Shown: positions 1 through 9,066, counted from the stretch's first letter. The stretch: DNA of 64,000 nt from Phycicoccus sp. (GCA_017993715.1 JAGOME010000006.1:28923-92922); one strand, 5' to 3'. Numbers and translations: made by a program. Notes: a model not told the origin generated them from the sequence alone.

Positions 1-79
1 CGTCATCGATCTCGTCGGCCGCTCGCCGCAGGCCGCGCGCGAGGTCCCGTAGGTCTCGTGGATCTCCCCCCAGAGTCAT
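1..79 (-). CDS. 5' end of an unidentified protein, cut by the window edge
   Basis: Reading leftward from an ATG at 77-79 gives 26 codons (MTLGGDPRDLRDLARGLRRA and on) that run off the window without a stop. The pattern of a small start, a GGDP motif and a helix of alternating Leu, Ala and Arg resembles the N-termini of actinobacterial WXG100-like or polymorphic-toxin proteins, but that is inference from 26 residues. The ribosome-binding site is weak (AGGG ahead of the ATG). Nothing else can be said about function. Confidence 0.4.
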   Translation of the reverse strand, partial: MTLGGDPRDLRDLARGLRRAADEIDD

Positions 80-163
80 AGCCGTTCACCCTAATGAGCG
101 GACGCCACCCCCGCGGACGCCCTGTGGACAACCGGTTGATCGCAAGCCCGTCTCGGCCTGACG

Positions 164-1063
164 TCAGTCTGGTGGGCTGGCGATCCGCCGCAGCTCCTCG
201 CGAGCCAGATCCGCCAGGGCGCGCCCGTCCGCGGTGAGACCGACCCGGCGAATGTGGCCGCTCCAGGTGCGCTCGGTGTCCAGCAGCCCGTCCTCCTCCA
301 GCTTGTGCACCCAGGCGGCAATCAGATAGCCGGGCTGGCCGGCCACCGCCTCGTGCCAGGTCGGCGTGAGCGACTGGGCCTTGGTCAGGGCGGCCACCAC
401 GGCATACCCCTCGGCTCCCGGGGGCCACACCGCCGGGTCGGGCGGGTCGGAGCAGTCCGTCGGTCGTGACAGCGTGCGCGCCGCCCGGACTGCGCCAAGG
501 ACCAGGATGCCGACGACCCCGGGGGCGACGACGGACGGCGAGCCCACGGGCGCGACATTCAGCCACGCAATGACGGCGAGGGCGGCATACGCGACGACAA
601 TGGCGCCGAGAATGACCCGGCGGCGGACCAGGGCGGCGTGCGACTCCAGGGGGATCACCCAGAGCCAGTGATGGCGCACGTAGTTTTCGCTGACGCCCGA
701 GATGACCAGGACGGCTAGGGCGCCCGCGACGAGCCACGGGCTGGCGCTGACGACGACGAACCAGACGATGGCCAGGGCGGCCGCCACCTGGGTCGACCGC
801 AGCAGCGTGTGGGCGGCCAGCCGTCGCTGCGCGTCTCGACTGACGACGCCGGTCTGATCCTCGGCGCGCAGGGTCCAGGCCGCCTCGGTGGGCGAGTGCT
901 CGGTGATGTGGTGCAGGCTGTCGGGGGCCGGGGCTGCGGCCCAGAGCACGGCAAGTGCTCCCTCGCTGTTGGGCATGGGGTTCGTCGACCGTCCCTTCAC
1001 TATCCACCTCCCGCTGAGACCATTTTCCTCCCAGGAGGCCAGACGAACCACCTGAGAGACCAT
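164..1063 (-). CDS. membrane protein with C-terminal winged-helix domain
   Basis: About 299 residues. Four hydrophobic segments (roughly residues 91-107, 109-124, 150-168 and 178-196) are followed by a cytoplasmic C-terminal domain from about residue 218 that looks like a PadR/MarR winged helix, with a pattern of an LTKAQ helix, HKLEEDGLL and GHIRRVGLTADGR. A membrane-anchored transcription regulator or sensor is therefore plausible; the ligand and targets are unknown. I chose the ATG at 1061-1063 because AAGGAG lies 10 nt upstream. A GTG at 998-1000 with GGGAGG 6 nt upstream, or the ATG at 974-976, are real alternatives, all keeping the membrane part. It is not obviously in an operon. Confidence 0.6.
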   Translation of the reverse strand: MVSQVVRLASWEENGLSGRWIVKGRSTNPMPNSEGALAVLWAAAPAPDSLHHITEHSPTEAAWTLRAEDQTGVVSRDAQRRLAAHTLLRSTQVAAALAIVWFVVVSASPWLVAGALAVLVISGVSENYVRHHWLWVIPLESHAALVRRRVILGAIVVAYAALAVIAWLNVAPVGSPSVVAPGVVGILVLGAVRAARTLSRPTDCSDPPDPAVWPPGAEGYAVVAALTKAQSLTPTWHEAVAGQPGYLIAAWVHKLEEDGLLDTERTWSGHIRRVGLTADGRALADLAREELRRIASPPD

Positions 1064-1104
1064 ACGTTTGGCGCTCCTTGACCGGTCCCTGACGGCGGTG
1101 GCGG

Positions 1105-1917
1105 TTAGGTCAACTGATACACATCGCCCAGGTGGACAGGCGTCAAGCCGCGGTCGTGGATGAGCTGCGCGAGCTGGTCCATCACGTCGATCACGGGTGG
1201 GTGGTTGGCGTGGCCGATGACGAGGTGTTGGGGCAGGAACCAGGTGTGGGCGTTGTCGTAGATGACCTCGGGAGGCAACGAGCCGGAGTCGGAGAGGCTG
1301 CCCTCCCACATCGTGATGACGGGATACCCCAGATCCGCGAGTTGCGCGTCCGTGCTCTTGTTGCGGAAGCCGAATGGAGGCCGCATGAACGGTCGACCCG
1401 GCGTTCCGTAGGTGTTTTGCAGGAAGGTCTCGTTGCGTACGACCTGATCGGTCAGGTCGGCCGCGGACAGCTTGGTCAGGTCCGGATGGCTCCACGTGTG
1501 GTTGCAGATGAGGATCTGGCCGGCGTCGTTGAGCGGCCGGAGCCGGGCGGCGTGCTCGGTCCAGCTCGGCATATTGCCGTTGGCGAAGAACGTCAGCCGA
1601 ATGCCGGTCCGCTCGGCAAGGTCCGCGTAGGCGTTGACGACGGTCGCGTCGGTGCCGTCATCGACGGTGAGCGCCATGAGGTTGCCCTCGCCAGGCAGGG
1701 CATAGATCGTGCCGCGAGGGATCGGGATCTTGGTGATGCCGGTCGGTGCCGAGAAGAGCTTGGGAGTGGGGGTCGGGGTGGGTGTTGGCGTCGGCGTCGG
1801 CGACGGGGTGGGGCCCGCCGAGGTGGTATCGGTCGAGGGGGTGGGGTCGTTGCCGCAGGCCGACAGCGCCGCCCCCACGGATGCCGCCAACAGCCCCACG
1901 AATCCCCGCCGCCTCAT
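1105..1917 (-). CDS. polysaccharide deacetylase (NodB-type) lipoprotein
   Basis: 270 residues. The N-terminus is a lipoprotein signal (MRRRGFVGLLAA, lipobox LSAC), then a Pro-Thr repeat linker (about residues 32-50), then a NodB homology domain. Visible catalytic motifs are TVDDGTD (motif 1 Asp residues), HTWSHPD (metal-binding His pair) and RPPFGFR (motif 3), with a final GHANHP. The family removes acetyl groups from peptidoglycan, chitin-like or other N-acetylated glycans outside the cell, using a divalent metal. Motif 1 reads TVDDGTD rather than the usual TFDDGP, so substrate may differ. The start has no clear ribosome-binding site; the lipoprotein signal fixes it. It diverges from the phosphatase gene over 76 bp. 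Confidence 0.85.
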   Translation of the reverse strand: MRRRGFVGLLAASVGAALSACGNDPTPSTDTTSAGPTPSPTPTPTPTPTPTPKLFSAPTGITKIPIPRGTIYALPGEGNLMALTVDDGTDATVVNAYADLAERTGIRLTFFANGNMPSWTEHAARLRPLNDAGQILICNHTWSHPDLTKLSAADLTDQVVRNETFLQNTYGTPGRPFMRPPFGFRNKSTDAQLADLGYPVITMWEGSLSDSGSLPPEVIYDNAHTWFLPQHLVIGHANHPPVIDVMDQLAQLIHDRGLTPVHLGDVYQLT

Positions 1918-1993
1918 AAGTAGGCATGCTACGCAGAAGCCCGTTGCGGGGCTGCACAGGCCCGCAGGTGTCATCACGAGAGGAGACAGGGAC

Positions 1994-2506
1994 GTGTCGA
2001 CGGAGCCATATCGGATTAGCGTCGTGTGCTGGGGCAACATCTGCCGTTCGCCCATGGGGGAGTTCGTGCTGCGCGCGGCCCTGGAGGACGCGGGCCTGGG
2101 TGACGTGGTCGTCGTGGACAGCCGGGGGACGTCGACGGACGAATTGGGTGCGGGCATGGATCGCCGGGCTATGGCGACCTTGCGTCGACACGGCATTGCA
2201 GACACCGGGTTCACCACGCATCGGGCCCGGCAGTTTCGATCCGACCACTTTCGGGAGTACGACCTGGTCCTGGCCGCAGACCACGTCCATGACGAGATCC
2301 TCGGTCGGCGGGCTCCGGACGCCGATGAGCGGGCCAAGATTGCGATGTTGCGGTCTTTTGATCCGAATGCCGTCGCCGCGGGCGAGCTGGGCATGGCGGA
2401 CCCGTGGTACGGGGATGAGGACGACTTCGATGTGACGTATGCCGAGATCGCGGCCGCCGCCCCGGGGATCGTCGCGTTCGTGCGGGCGCAGGTGGGCGGC
2501 TGCTGA
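1994..2506 (+). CDS. low molecular weight protein-tyrosine phosphatase
   Basis: 170 residues, normal family length. The P-loop CWGNICRS (C12 nucleophile, R18) is close to the N-terminus and the general-acid motif DPWYG lies near residue 136. The family hydrolyses phosphotyrosine; in actinobacteria the best-known members are PtpA-like. A GTG start at 1994 is preceded by AGGAG with 8-nt spacing, which rules out the longer upstream frame. A GAATGCCG copy lies inside (2365). It is distinct from the ArsC at 53.7 kb, which shares the fold. Confidence 0.9.
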   Translation: MSTEPYRISVVCWGNICRSPMGEFVLRAALEDAGLGDVVVVDSRGTSTDELGAGMDRRAMATLRRHGIADTGFTTHRARQFRSDHFREYDLVLAADHVHDEILGRRAPDADERAKIAMLRSFDPNAVAAGELGMADPWYGDEDDFDVTYAEIAAAAPGIVAFVRAQVGGC

Positions 2507-2618
2507 GCTGAGCCGGTTCCCGGGGTGCGGACGCTGACGAACGGGCGGCACTCGACGGCTGTCGGAGGGGCATGCTTGGCTGGGCCTGCACAGTTTCCCC
2601 ACCAGGAAGGCGCCCACG

Positions 2619-3425
2619 ATGCCCACCCGCGACACCCCTTGGCCGCAAGGCACCCCCTGTTGGGTCGACCTGCAGGTGGATGACACCACGGCCGCCCGCG
2701 CTTACTACTCCACCCTGTTTGGTTGGGACATATTCGACGCCCCGGCCGAGGCCGGTGGCTACCTGATGGCGATGCTCGACGGCCGCCCCGCTGCCGGGAT
2801 TGGCCCCAAGCCAGCCGGCGAGCCCATGCCGAGCGTCTGGTCGACGTACCTGGCGGTTGACGACGCTGACGCGACGGCGGCCACGGCGACCGCGGCGGGG
2901 GCGATGGCCTTGATGCCGCCGTTCGACGTGCTCGATCTCGGCCGGATGACCTTCCTGGTCGACCCGACCGGTGCGGCATTCGGGATCTGGGAGGCCAAGG
3001 GGCACGGCGGCGCCGGGATCTTCAACCAGCAGGGCGCCCTGTGCTGGAACGAGTTGCACACGCGCGACCTGCCAGGGGCTCAGGCCTTCTATGCGCAGGT
3101 CTTCGGCTACGACTACACGCCGATGATGCCCGGCTATGCCACCTTCGCGCTCCCCGGGACGGGTCCGGAGGCGGCCGTTGGAGGGTTCTGCGACGACGGC
3201 GCGATGGGTGTGCCGGTGGGCGCGCCCGCGCACTGGCTCACGTGGTTCCAGGTCGATGACGTTGACGCGACCCTGGCGACGGCCGCCGAGCTCGGCAGCG
3301 CGGTGGCGATGGGGCCCGAGGACGCGCCGGTGGGGCGGATGGCGGTGATCATCGGCGCCCAGGGCGAGGCGTTCGGGATCATCACCCCGCAGCCGGTGGC
3401 AGCCGAGGGCGACCAGGAGGGCTAA
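2619..3425 (+). CDS. two-domain VOC (glyoxalase/bleomycin-resistance fold) protein
   Basis: 268 residues made of two successive VOC modules (about 10-125 and 140-255), each opening with a CWVDLQVDD or CWNELHTRD strand and closing with a phenylalanine-glycine strand (AAFGIWE, EAFGIIT). Such tandem proteins are common in actinobacteria and usually of unknown substrate. AGGAAGG upstream of the ATG supports the start. It stands alone: the next gene is more than 300 bp away behind a repeat array. Confidence 0.85.
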   Translation: MPTRDTPWPQGTPCWVDLQVDDTTAARAYYSTLFGWDIFDAPAEAGGYLMAMLDGRPAAGIGPKPAGEPMPSVWSTYLAVDDADATAATATAAGAMALMPPFDVLDLGRMTFLVDPTGAAFGIWEAKGHGGAGIFNQQGALCWNELHTRDLPGAQAFYAQVFGYDYTPMMPGYATFALPGTGPEAAVGGFCDDGAMGVPVGAPAHWLTWFQVDDVDATLATAAELGSAVAMGPEDAPVGRMAVIIGAQGEAFGIITPQPVAAEGDQEG

Positions 3426-3757
3426 GCGCCGGGTATCCGGACGTTGAGCCGGACCCCGAGGGTGCCGGATCGGCGGTCCGCTGCGGATCCGGCACCCGCC
3501 CGCAGCGGCGAGGTGATCGTCGCCGGTCGGGTGACGGATCGTCGGCGCGGCTCTGCGATGTGGTCGTCGCCGGGCGGTGACGAGGAGTGTGTCCCGGGTC
3601 TGCGATGTGATCGTCGCCGGGCGGGTGACGGACCGTGGGCGCGGCTCTGCGATGTGGTCGTCGCCGGGCGGGTTACGGACCGTGGGCGCGGCTCTGCGAT
3701 GTGATCGTCGCCGGGCGGTGACGAGGAGTGTGTCCCGGCTCTGGGAGGATTGCCGCC
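3426..3757. repeat. tandem array of about five 47-bp units in front of purB
   Basis: This 332-bp gap has no gene. From about 3512 to 3748 it holds five head-to-tail units, beginning near 3512, 3561, 3607, 3654 and 3701, each starting TGATCGTCGCCGG or TGGTCGTCGCCGG and most ending GGCTCTGCGATG. Units 2 and 5 share a variant middle (CGGTGACGAGGAGTGTGTCC) and units 3 and 4 share another (GGACCGTGGGCGCGG), so the array shows an alternating higher-order pattern. The last unit runs into the purB ribosome-binding site. It can be read in several frames but shows no start or family match as protein. Confidence 0.85.
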
Positions 3758-5167
3758 ATGCAATCTCTGCACGTCCTGACCCCGCCGATCGCTCTCGGCG
3801 CCCTCGATGGCCGTTACCGCGGAGCCGTCGCGCCGCTTGTCGACCATTTGTCCGAGCCGGCGCTGAATCGGATGCGGATCCACGTCGAGATCGAATGGCT
3901 CATCCACCTCACCGATCAGCAGGTCGTGCCCGGGGTGCGGGCGCTGACCGATGCGGAGAAGGCGGAGCTGCGGGCGATCGTCGAGCGGTTCGGCGAGGCG
4001 GAGATCGAGGAGTTGGCCGCGACCGAGCGGGTCACCCAGCATGACGTGAAGGCCGTGGAGTACTTCGTCAAGAAGAGACTTGCCGAGATCGCTCCCGATC
4101 CCGCCGATGCGGGCCTTTCGGAGCTGGTGCACTTCTGCTGCACGAGCGAGGACATCAACAACCTCTCCTACGCCCTCATGGTCCAGGGTGCCGTCGAGGA
4201 GGTCTGGGAGCCGCGGGCGACCGCGCTCGTCGAGCAGCTCGCGACCATGGCGTCGGATCTGCGCGAGGTGCCGTTGCTCGCGCACACTCACGGACAGCCG
4301 GCGACGCCGACGACGATGGGCAAGGAGCTCGCGGTCCTAGCCTGGCGGTTGCAGCGGCAGCTGCGGCGGATCGAGGACGCGGAGTTCCTCGGGAAGTTCA
4401 ACGGCGCGACGGGGACGTTCGGTGCGCATGTCGCCGCCGTGCCAGGGGCGGACTGGCAGGAGATTTCCGAGACATTCGTCGAGGGGCTCGGGCTCACGTG
4501 GAACCCGCTGACGACCCAGATCGAGTCGCACGACTGGCAGGCCGAGCTCTATGCCGACCTCGCCAGGTTTAACCGCGTCTTGCACAACTTGTGCACCGAC
4601 GTGTGGACGTATATCTCGATGGGCTACTTCGCTCAGGTGCGCGGCCAGGGCACCGTGGGGTCCTCGACCATGCCCCACAAGGTCAACCCGATCCGCTTCG
4701 AGAATGCCGAGGCCAACCTCGAGGTGTCCAACGCCCTGTTCGACGTGCTCGCCTCGACGCTCGTGCAGTCGCGCCTGCAGCGTGACCTCACGGATTCGTC
4801 GATGCAGCGCAACATCGGGGTCGCTTTCGGACACTCGATGCTCGCGTTGGACAACACCGCGCGTGGGCTGGCCGGTCTCGATGCCGTGCCCGGCGCCATG
4901 GCGGCCGACCTCGATGTCAACTGGGAGGTGCTCGGCGAGGCGATCCAGTCGGCCATGCGTGCGCTCGGGGCGCAGGGTGTGCCGGGCATGGAGGAGCCGT
5001 ACGAGCGGCTCAAGGACCTCACGCGCGGGCGCCGGGTGGGGCAGCAGGAGGTCGTGGAGTTCATCGGCACCCTCGGGCTGCCGGTCGACGTGGAGGCACG
5101 CCTGGTGGCGATGACGCCCGCGACGTATGTCGGCCTCGCGCCGGAGCTGGTCGACCACCTCGTCTGA
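3758..5167 (+). CDS. purB: adenylosuccinate lyase
   Basis: 469 residues, of the longer bacterial class. It catalyses two fumarate-releasing steps in purine synthesis (SAICAR to AICAR and adenylosuccinate to AMP), in the cytoplasm as a homotetramer. Visible features are the N-terminal LGALDGRYR, THGQPATPT with a catalytic-region His, and the superfamily signature GSSTMPHKVNP near residue 307. The start follows GGGAGG with 9-nt spacing. No other pur gene is adjacent. The repeat array directly upstream leaves little room for a promoter outside the repeats. Confidence 0.95.
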   Translation: MQSLHVLTPPIALGALDGRYRGAVAPLVDHLSEPALNRMRIHVEIEWLIHLTDQQVVPGVRALTDAEKAELRAIVERFGEAEIEELAATERVTQHDVKAVEYFVKKRLAEIAPDPADAGLSELVHFCCTSEDINNLSYALMVQGAVEEVWEPRATALVEQLATMASDLREVPLLAHTHGQPATPTTMGKELAVLAWRLQRQLRRIEDAEFLGKFNGATGTFGAHVAAVPGADWQEISETFVEGLGLTWNPLTTQIESHDWQAELYADLARFNRVLHNLCTDVWTYISMGYFAQVRGQGTVGSSTMPHKVNPIRFENAEANLEVSNALFDVLASTLVQSRLQRDLTDSSMQRNIGVAFGHSMLALDNTARGLAGLDAVPGAMAADLDVNWEVLGEAIQSAMRALGAQGVPGMEEPYERLKDLTRGRRVGQQEVVEFIGTLGLPVDVEARLVAMTPATYVGLAPELVDHLV

Positions 5168-5245
5168 TCGACCACCTCGGCCGGTCGACCGTCGGTCATC
5201 GATCGGGGCCAGTCGGTCTCGCACAGCGGGAGTAGCCACACCCAG

Positions 5246-5303
5246 GTCGCAGATCGTCCTTGAGGTCGCGCGAGTTCGGGCGACATCAAGGAAGTTCTGC
5301 GAC
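5246..5303. terminator. long hairpin between convergent purB and VOC genes
   Basis: Arms 5246-5269 and 5280-5303 pair at 21 of 24 positions around a 10-nt loop. It sits between two convergent genes and probably ends transcription from both sides. There is no U-run, as is usual for GC-rich actinobacteria. Confidence 0.6.
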
Positions 5304-5325
5304 GGCCGCGTGACTCGGCCACCCG

Positions 5326-5964
5326 TCAGATGGTGATCGGACCGCGCATCGTCGAGAACGTCACCGAAAGCAGACCCGGCGTGCCGTGCGGCGCGACGAA
5401 GTTGAGCCCGATGTCGGGCGACACCTTCTCGCCCTCCTTGAGGCCAATCCAGTCGCGCACGCGACTCGGGTCCCCGGCGATCATCAGCGAGGTCAGGCTG
5501 CACGAACTCGTGCCTGTGCCGGACGGGTGCTCAGTCCCGTCGGCCCACCGGATGAAGAAGGGCAGCTGCGGGTCCGCCTGCAGGCCGCGCACCCCGAGCT
5601 GCTGCCAGCGCAACTCCACCCCATCGGGGCGGTGTCGGTTGCCGTCGACGGCGTCGCGCCCGAGCCGGGTCTCCTGGGCCGCCATGTTGTCCACGGCGAT
5701 GACCCAGCCGAGCCAGCCGCCGCCGCTCTCGCTGCGCCGGCGCACGACCTGACCAAAGGGCGCCTTGTCGGACGCCGGGTGATCGAGCACCTCGACGACC
5801 TCGAGATAGCGCTGACCGACCAGCGGGAGGATCACATTGCGGGTGCCGAACCGGGGGTGGACGCCCCCGTCGATCGGCTCGACTCCGATCCTGCTCGCGA
5901 GGCGCTCGGCCGTTGCGCGGGCCCCGTCCTGCTCGGCCGCGTAGACGACGTGGTCAACTCGCAT
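5326..5964 (-). CDS. glyoxalase-like domain protein
   Basis: 212 residues. The opening MRVDHVVYAAEQDG followed by GGVHPRFGTRN matches the Glyoxalase_3 branch of the VOC superfamily; a second half carries a GLKEGEKVSPDIGLNF stretch typical of these proteins. Substrate is unknown. The ATG at 5962-5964 is the first sensible start; upstream in-frame sequence has no clear ribosome-binding site. Its 3' end faces purB. Confidence 0.75.
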   Translation of the reverse strand: MRVDHVVYAAEQDGARATAERLASRIGVEPIDGGVHPRFGTRNVILPLVGQRYLEVVEVLDHPASDKAPFGQVVRRRSESGGGWLGWVIAVDNMAAQETRLGRDAVDGNRHRPDGVELRWQQLGVRGLQADPQLPFFIRWADGTEHPSGTGTSSCSLTSLMIAGDPSRVRDWIGLKEGEKVSPDIGLNFVAPHGTPGLLSVTFSTMRGPITI

Positions 5965-6104
5965 GCCGTCATGTTTCCACACTCGCAGGGGTGCCCGTGA
6001 CCGCCTCCTGGCCCGCACGAAGGGCAGCACCACCGCGAGCCCGGGACCTGAGGGCCAGCTCGGTTCCTCGTCGGCCTGTCGGGCAGCACCCCCCAAGAAG
6101 CCCC

Positions 6105-6911
6105 TCATGACGACCTCTGCCGCACGGCTTCGTAGACGGCGACCGCGGCGGCGACCCCGGCATTCAGCGAGTTGACCCGACCAGCCATCGGGATGCGGAC
6201 GGCGACGTCGGCGGCGGCCAGGGCGGCGGCGGTGAGGCCATGCTTCTCGGTGCCGACGGCGATCGCGACGGGGCCGGTCAGGTCGGCATCAGTGTGCAGG
6301 GTCGTCGCGTCGGGCGTCGTGGCGACCAGCCGAATGCCGCGGGCCCCCATCCACGGGACGAGCTCATCGAGCGTGGTTGCGGCGACAGGGACGGTGAAGA
6401 CCGTGCCTTTGCTGCCGCGGATGACGTTGGGGTTGCTCCAGTCGGTCGTGGGATCGACGGCGATCACCGCATCGATCCCCGCAGCGTCGGCTGTGCGGAG
6501 CATGGCACCGAGGTTACCCGGCTTCTCGATGCCTTCTGCCACGAGCAGGAGTGGGGCCTCGGGCAGGCGCAGGCGGGACAGATCCCCGCCCACCGCGGGC
6601 AGGACGGCGAGGAACCCGTCAGGCCCCTCTCGGTAGGCGACCCTCTCGAAGACACTGCGCGATAGCGAGATCGTCGATGTGCCGTCGGCTCGGGCGGCAT
6701 GGACGAGCTGAAGCTGCTGATCAGGGTCGTGCATGAGGTCAGGGCAGTAGTAAATGGCCTGGGCGCGCACGCCCGACTCGACAGCCAGGGCGAGCTCTTC
6801 GTAGCCCTCGACGACGGCCACTCCCGCCTCGTCACGCGCGCGTCTGCGCCGGAACTTGACGACGGATTTCAGCCGGGGATTCGTCGTCGAGGTCAGGTGC
6901 AGGTCGGCCAT
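6105..6911 (-). CDS. SpoU/TrmH-family RNA 2'-O-methyltransferase
   Basis: 268 residues: an N-terminal substrate-binding region (TNPRLKSVVKFRRRRARDE) and a C-terminal SPOUT domain with the three family motifs EKPGNLGAMLRTADA, GTEKHGL and IPMAGRVNSLNAGVAAAV. These knotted enzymes methylate the 2'-hydroxyl of a ribose in rRNA or tRNA using SAM. The target base cannot be told from sequence. The gene starts 5 nt after the stop of the HAD phosphatase gene and is probably cotranscribed with it. CGGCATTC/GAATGCCG copies occur at 6159 and 6332. Confidence 0.9.
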   Translation of the reverse strand: MADLHLTSTTNPRLKSVVKFRRRRARDEAGVAVVEGYEELALAVESGVRAQAIYYCPDLMHDPDQQLQLVHAARADGTSTISLSRSVFERVAYREGPDGFLAVLPAVGGDLSRLRLPEAPLLLVAEGIEKPGNLGAMLRTADAAGIDAVIAVDPTTDWSNPNVIRGSKGTVFTVPVAATTLDELVPWMGARGIRLVATTPDATTLHTDADLTGPVAIAVGTEKHGLTAAALAAADVAVRIPMAGRVNSLNAGVAAAVAVYEAVRQRSS

Positions 6912-6916
6912 GGCGG

Positions 6917-7723
6917 TCAGTACCCGCCACGGGGTAGGGACCGCAGGATCGTGGCCAGGCCGTCGTCGTTGACGTCGCCGGTCACTTCATCGGCGACCGC
7001 CTTGACCTCGTCGGGGGCATTGCCCATGGCAACGCCGCGGGCGGCCCAGTGGAGCATCTCGAGGTCGTTGCGCTGGTCGCCGACGGCGACAGTGTCGCCC
7101 GGCTCGACGTGCAGCCAGCGCCGAACCTGCTCCAGGGCCGACCCCTTGGAGACGCCTTCGGGGTTGATGTCGAGCCACGCCGAGAACCCGACCGCGTAGT
7201 TCACACCGTGCAGGCCGATGCGCTCGGTGAGCGACAGGAAGTCCTCGCTCGTGCCGCCCGGACTGCGGAACGTCACGCGGGTCACCGGCTCGGCGACGAG
7301 CTCGTCCCAGGGCACGACGCGCAGCTCGCCCTGCAGCTCACCCTCGGGGAACGGCGCCGACAGCTTGAAACCCACACCGAGCTCCTCGACGGCGACGACC
7401 GCGTCCGGCCACTCGTGCCGCAGCAGCTCGAGGGCCGGGCCGGGGTCGAAGGTCACGGCCTCGACGATCTCGTACCCGCCGGCGTGAGCGGGGTCGAGCC
7501 GCAGGGTGACCGCGCCATTGCTGCACACGGCATACCCGGTGTGCAGACCCAGCGCGTCGAGGATGGGCAGGGTCGCGACGATGGCGCGACCGGTGGCGAT
7601 AACGACATGATGACCGGCCCGCGCGACCTCCGCGACGGCGTCGCGCACCGCGGGCGACAGGCGCCCAGCGTGGTCGATCGTCGTGCCGTCGACATCGAGC
7701 GCGACGAGGGAAGGCCTGAACAT
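6917..7723 (-). CDS. Cof-type HAD-superfamily phosphatase
   Basis: 268 residues. HAD motif I is VALDVDGTTID, motif II the IATGR segment, motif III a Lys near KGSALE and motif IV GDQRNDLEML. The long cap between motifs II and III is the C2B type found in Cof/YbjI-like sugar-phosphate or flavin phosphatases. It is first in a two-gene unit with the RNA methyltransferase. The ATG at 7723 is preceded by GGAG with short spacing; a GTG three codons upstream is an alternative. Confidence 0.85.
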   Translation of the reverse strand: MFRPSLVALDVDGTTIDHAGRLSPAVRDAVAEVARAGHHVVIATGRAIVATLPILDALGLHTGYAVCSNGAVTLRLDPAHAGGYEIVEAVTFDPGPALELLRHEWPDAVVAVEELGVGFKLSAPFPEGELQGELRVVPWDELVAEPVTRVTFRSPGGTSEDFLSLTERIGLHGVNYAVGFSAWLDINPEGVSKGSALEQVRRWLHVEPGDTVAVGDQRNDLEMLHWAARGVAMGNAPDEVKAVADEVTGDVNDDGLATILRSLPRGGY

Positions 7724-7768
7724 CGGCTCCACGGTACCCGCGGACCCGCCGAGCACGTAAACGGCGAG

Positions 7769-7810
7769 AGCCGGGCGGCATTCGACCCCCTCATCGAATG
7801 CCGCCCGGCT
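7769..7810 (-). terminator. perfect 17-bp terminator built from GAATGCCG pairs
   Basis: Arms 7769-7785 and 7794-7810 are exactly complementary around an 8-nt loop. The stem contains CGGCATTC (7776) and GAATGCCG (7796), so it is an inverted pair of the window-wide octamer. It lies just after the stop of the ABC permease gene on the minus strand. Confidence 0.85.
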
Positions 7811-7830
7811 CCCGGGCCCTGAACTCCGGG

Positions 7831-9066
7831 CTACTCGGCGGCGGTCCAGGCCTGGCGCACACTCAGTCGGCCCTGGGTCTGCAGGAGCGAGCGGCGGTAG
7901 ACCCGCTCGGCGCCCATGACGACGACCGCGGCCGACAGCAGCAGGATGACGATCGAGACGATCGGCTCCCACCAGGAGGCGGTGCCTTCGACGAGGCGCA
8001 TGGGCATGAGGATCGCCGAGAACGGGGGGACGTAGCTGAGGGCGACCAGCCAGGTTCCCTTGGCCAGGAACGTCGAGAAGAACACCGCGACCATCCCCAT
8101 CGTCACTGGCATCGACGTCTGCTGGAGGTCTTCGCTGCGGCTGGCCAGGGCGCCAGCGACGGCCCAGAGGCAGGCGATGAGGAGGAAGCCGACGACGAAG
8201 AACACGATGAACCAGGCGATGGCTCCCGTGAGCGACGGGACGTAGGAGCTGTATTCGGTGAACGTCAAGCCGATGAGCCCGATCCCGGTGAACAGCGCCA
8301 TCTGCCCGAGCGCCAGGGCGGTGTTGCCCAGGACCTTGCCGGCGAGGAGCTGGCGGACCGGGATCTTGGTCGTGATGATCTCGACGATCCGGCTCGACTT
8401 CTCCTCGACGACGCTGCCCGCGAGGGTCATCCCGAAGCTGATCGAGGCGAAGTAGAACAGGAACGCCAGCGCGAATCCCACCACCTGCGCAAACACGCGC
8501 TGGTCGGCATCGCCCTGGAGCTGCGAGGTGGCCAGGAGGCTGCCGGCCTCGATGGCGGCGGGGGTGGTGCCGGCCGCGGCGGCGTTCTCGGCGACGACCT
8601 GGCCACGGACCTGGGTGCCGAGGGCGGAGGCGAGACCAGAGTCGACGTCCGTGTTGCCGGTCAAGGTCCAGACCCCGTCGACCTCGTGCAGCCAGGCGTC
8701 GGCCGTGCCCTCGGTGAGGGCGGCCTCGGCGGCGGCGGCGTCGGCGACCTCGGTCGTGGTGATGGTGAGCTTGTCGTCGGTCGCATCCGCCCCGTCAGCC
8801 ACGGACTGGGTGAAGGCCGCGTTGGCGGGCAGGGTCGCGACCGTGAACTCCTGAGTGCGGTTGCCAAGCACGGCCTGCAGGCCGAGGAAGCCGGTGATGA
8901 GGACGAGGGTGAGCAGGGTGCCGACGAGGAAGGCGCGGTCGGTCAGCCGGGCGATGATCTCGCGTCGGGCGACGATCGCCCAAGGGTTCCGGGCCGAATG
9001 CCGCCGCTCCTGCTGCGTCGATCCCGCTGTGGGAGAGGGGGTCTGGGTCAGTGTGTCGGGGCTCAT
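7831..9066 (-). CDS. ABC-2 type permease, NatB-like
   Basis: 411 residues. One transmembrane helix near residues 45-65, a large extracytoplasmic region (about 70-175), then five more helices from about residue 190, including the conserved GMTLAGSVVEEKSSRIVEII stretch before helix 3. This is the NatB/ABC-2 architecture of sodium or drug exporters. It overlaps the ATPase stop by 4 nt (ATGA), so the two make one exporter. The substrate is not evident. Confidence 0.85.
   Translation of the reverse strand: MSPDTLTQTPSPTAGSTQQERRHSARNPWAIVARREIIARLTDRAFLVGTLLTLVLITGFLGLQAVLGNRTQEFTVATLPANAAFTQSVADGADATDDKLTITTTEVADAAAAEAALTEGTADAWLHEVDGVWTLTGNTDVDSGLASALGTQVRGQVVAENAAAAGTTPAAIEAGSLLATSQLQGDADQRVFAQVVGFALAFLFYFASISFGMTLAGSVVEEKSSRIVEIITTKIPVRQLLAGKVLGNTALALGQMALFTGIGLIGLTFTEYSSYVPSLTGAIAWFIVFFVVGFLLIACLWAVAGALASRSEDLQQTSMPVTMGMVAVFFSTFLAKGTWLVALSYVPPFSAILMPMRLVEGTASWWEPIVSIVILLLSAAVVVMGAERVYRRSLLQTQGRLSVRQAWTAAE

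Noticed and set aside
1774..1803. Tandem hexamer repeat as a regulatory element
   Set aside because: It encodes the Pro-Thr linker of the deacetylase lipoprotein, an ordinary low-complexity coding repeat.
3512..3748. CRISPR array at the 47-bp repeats (and at the 51-bp repeats)
   Set aside because: Units are head-to-tail without unique spacers and no cas gene is present, so these are tandem repeats.
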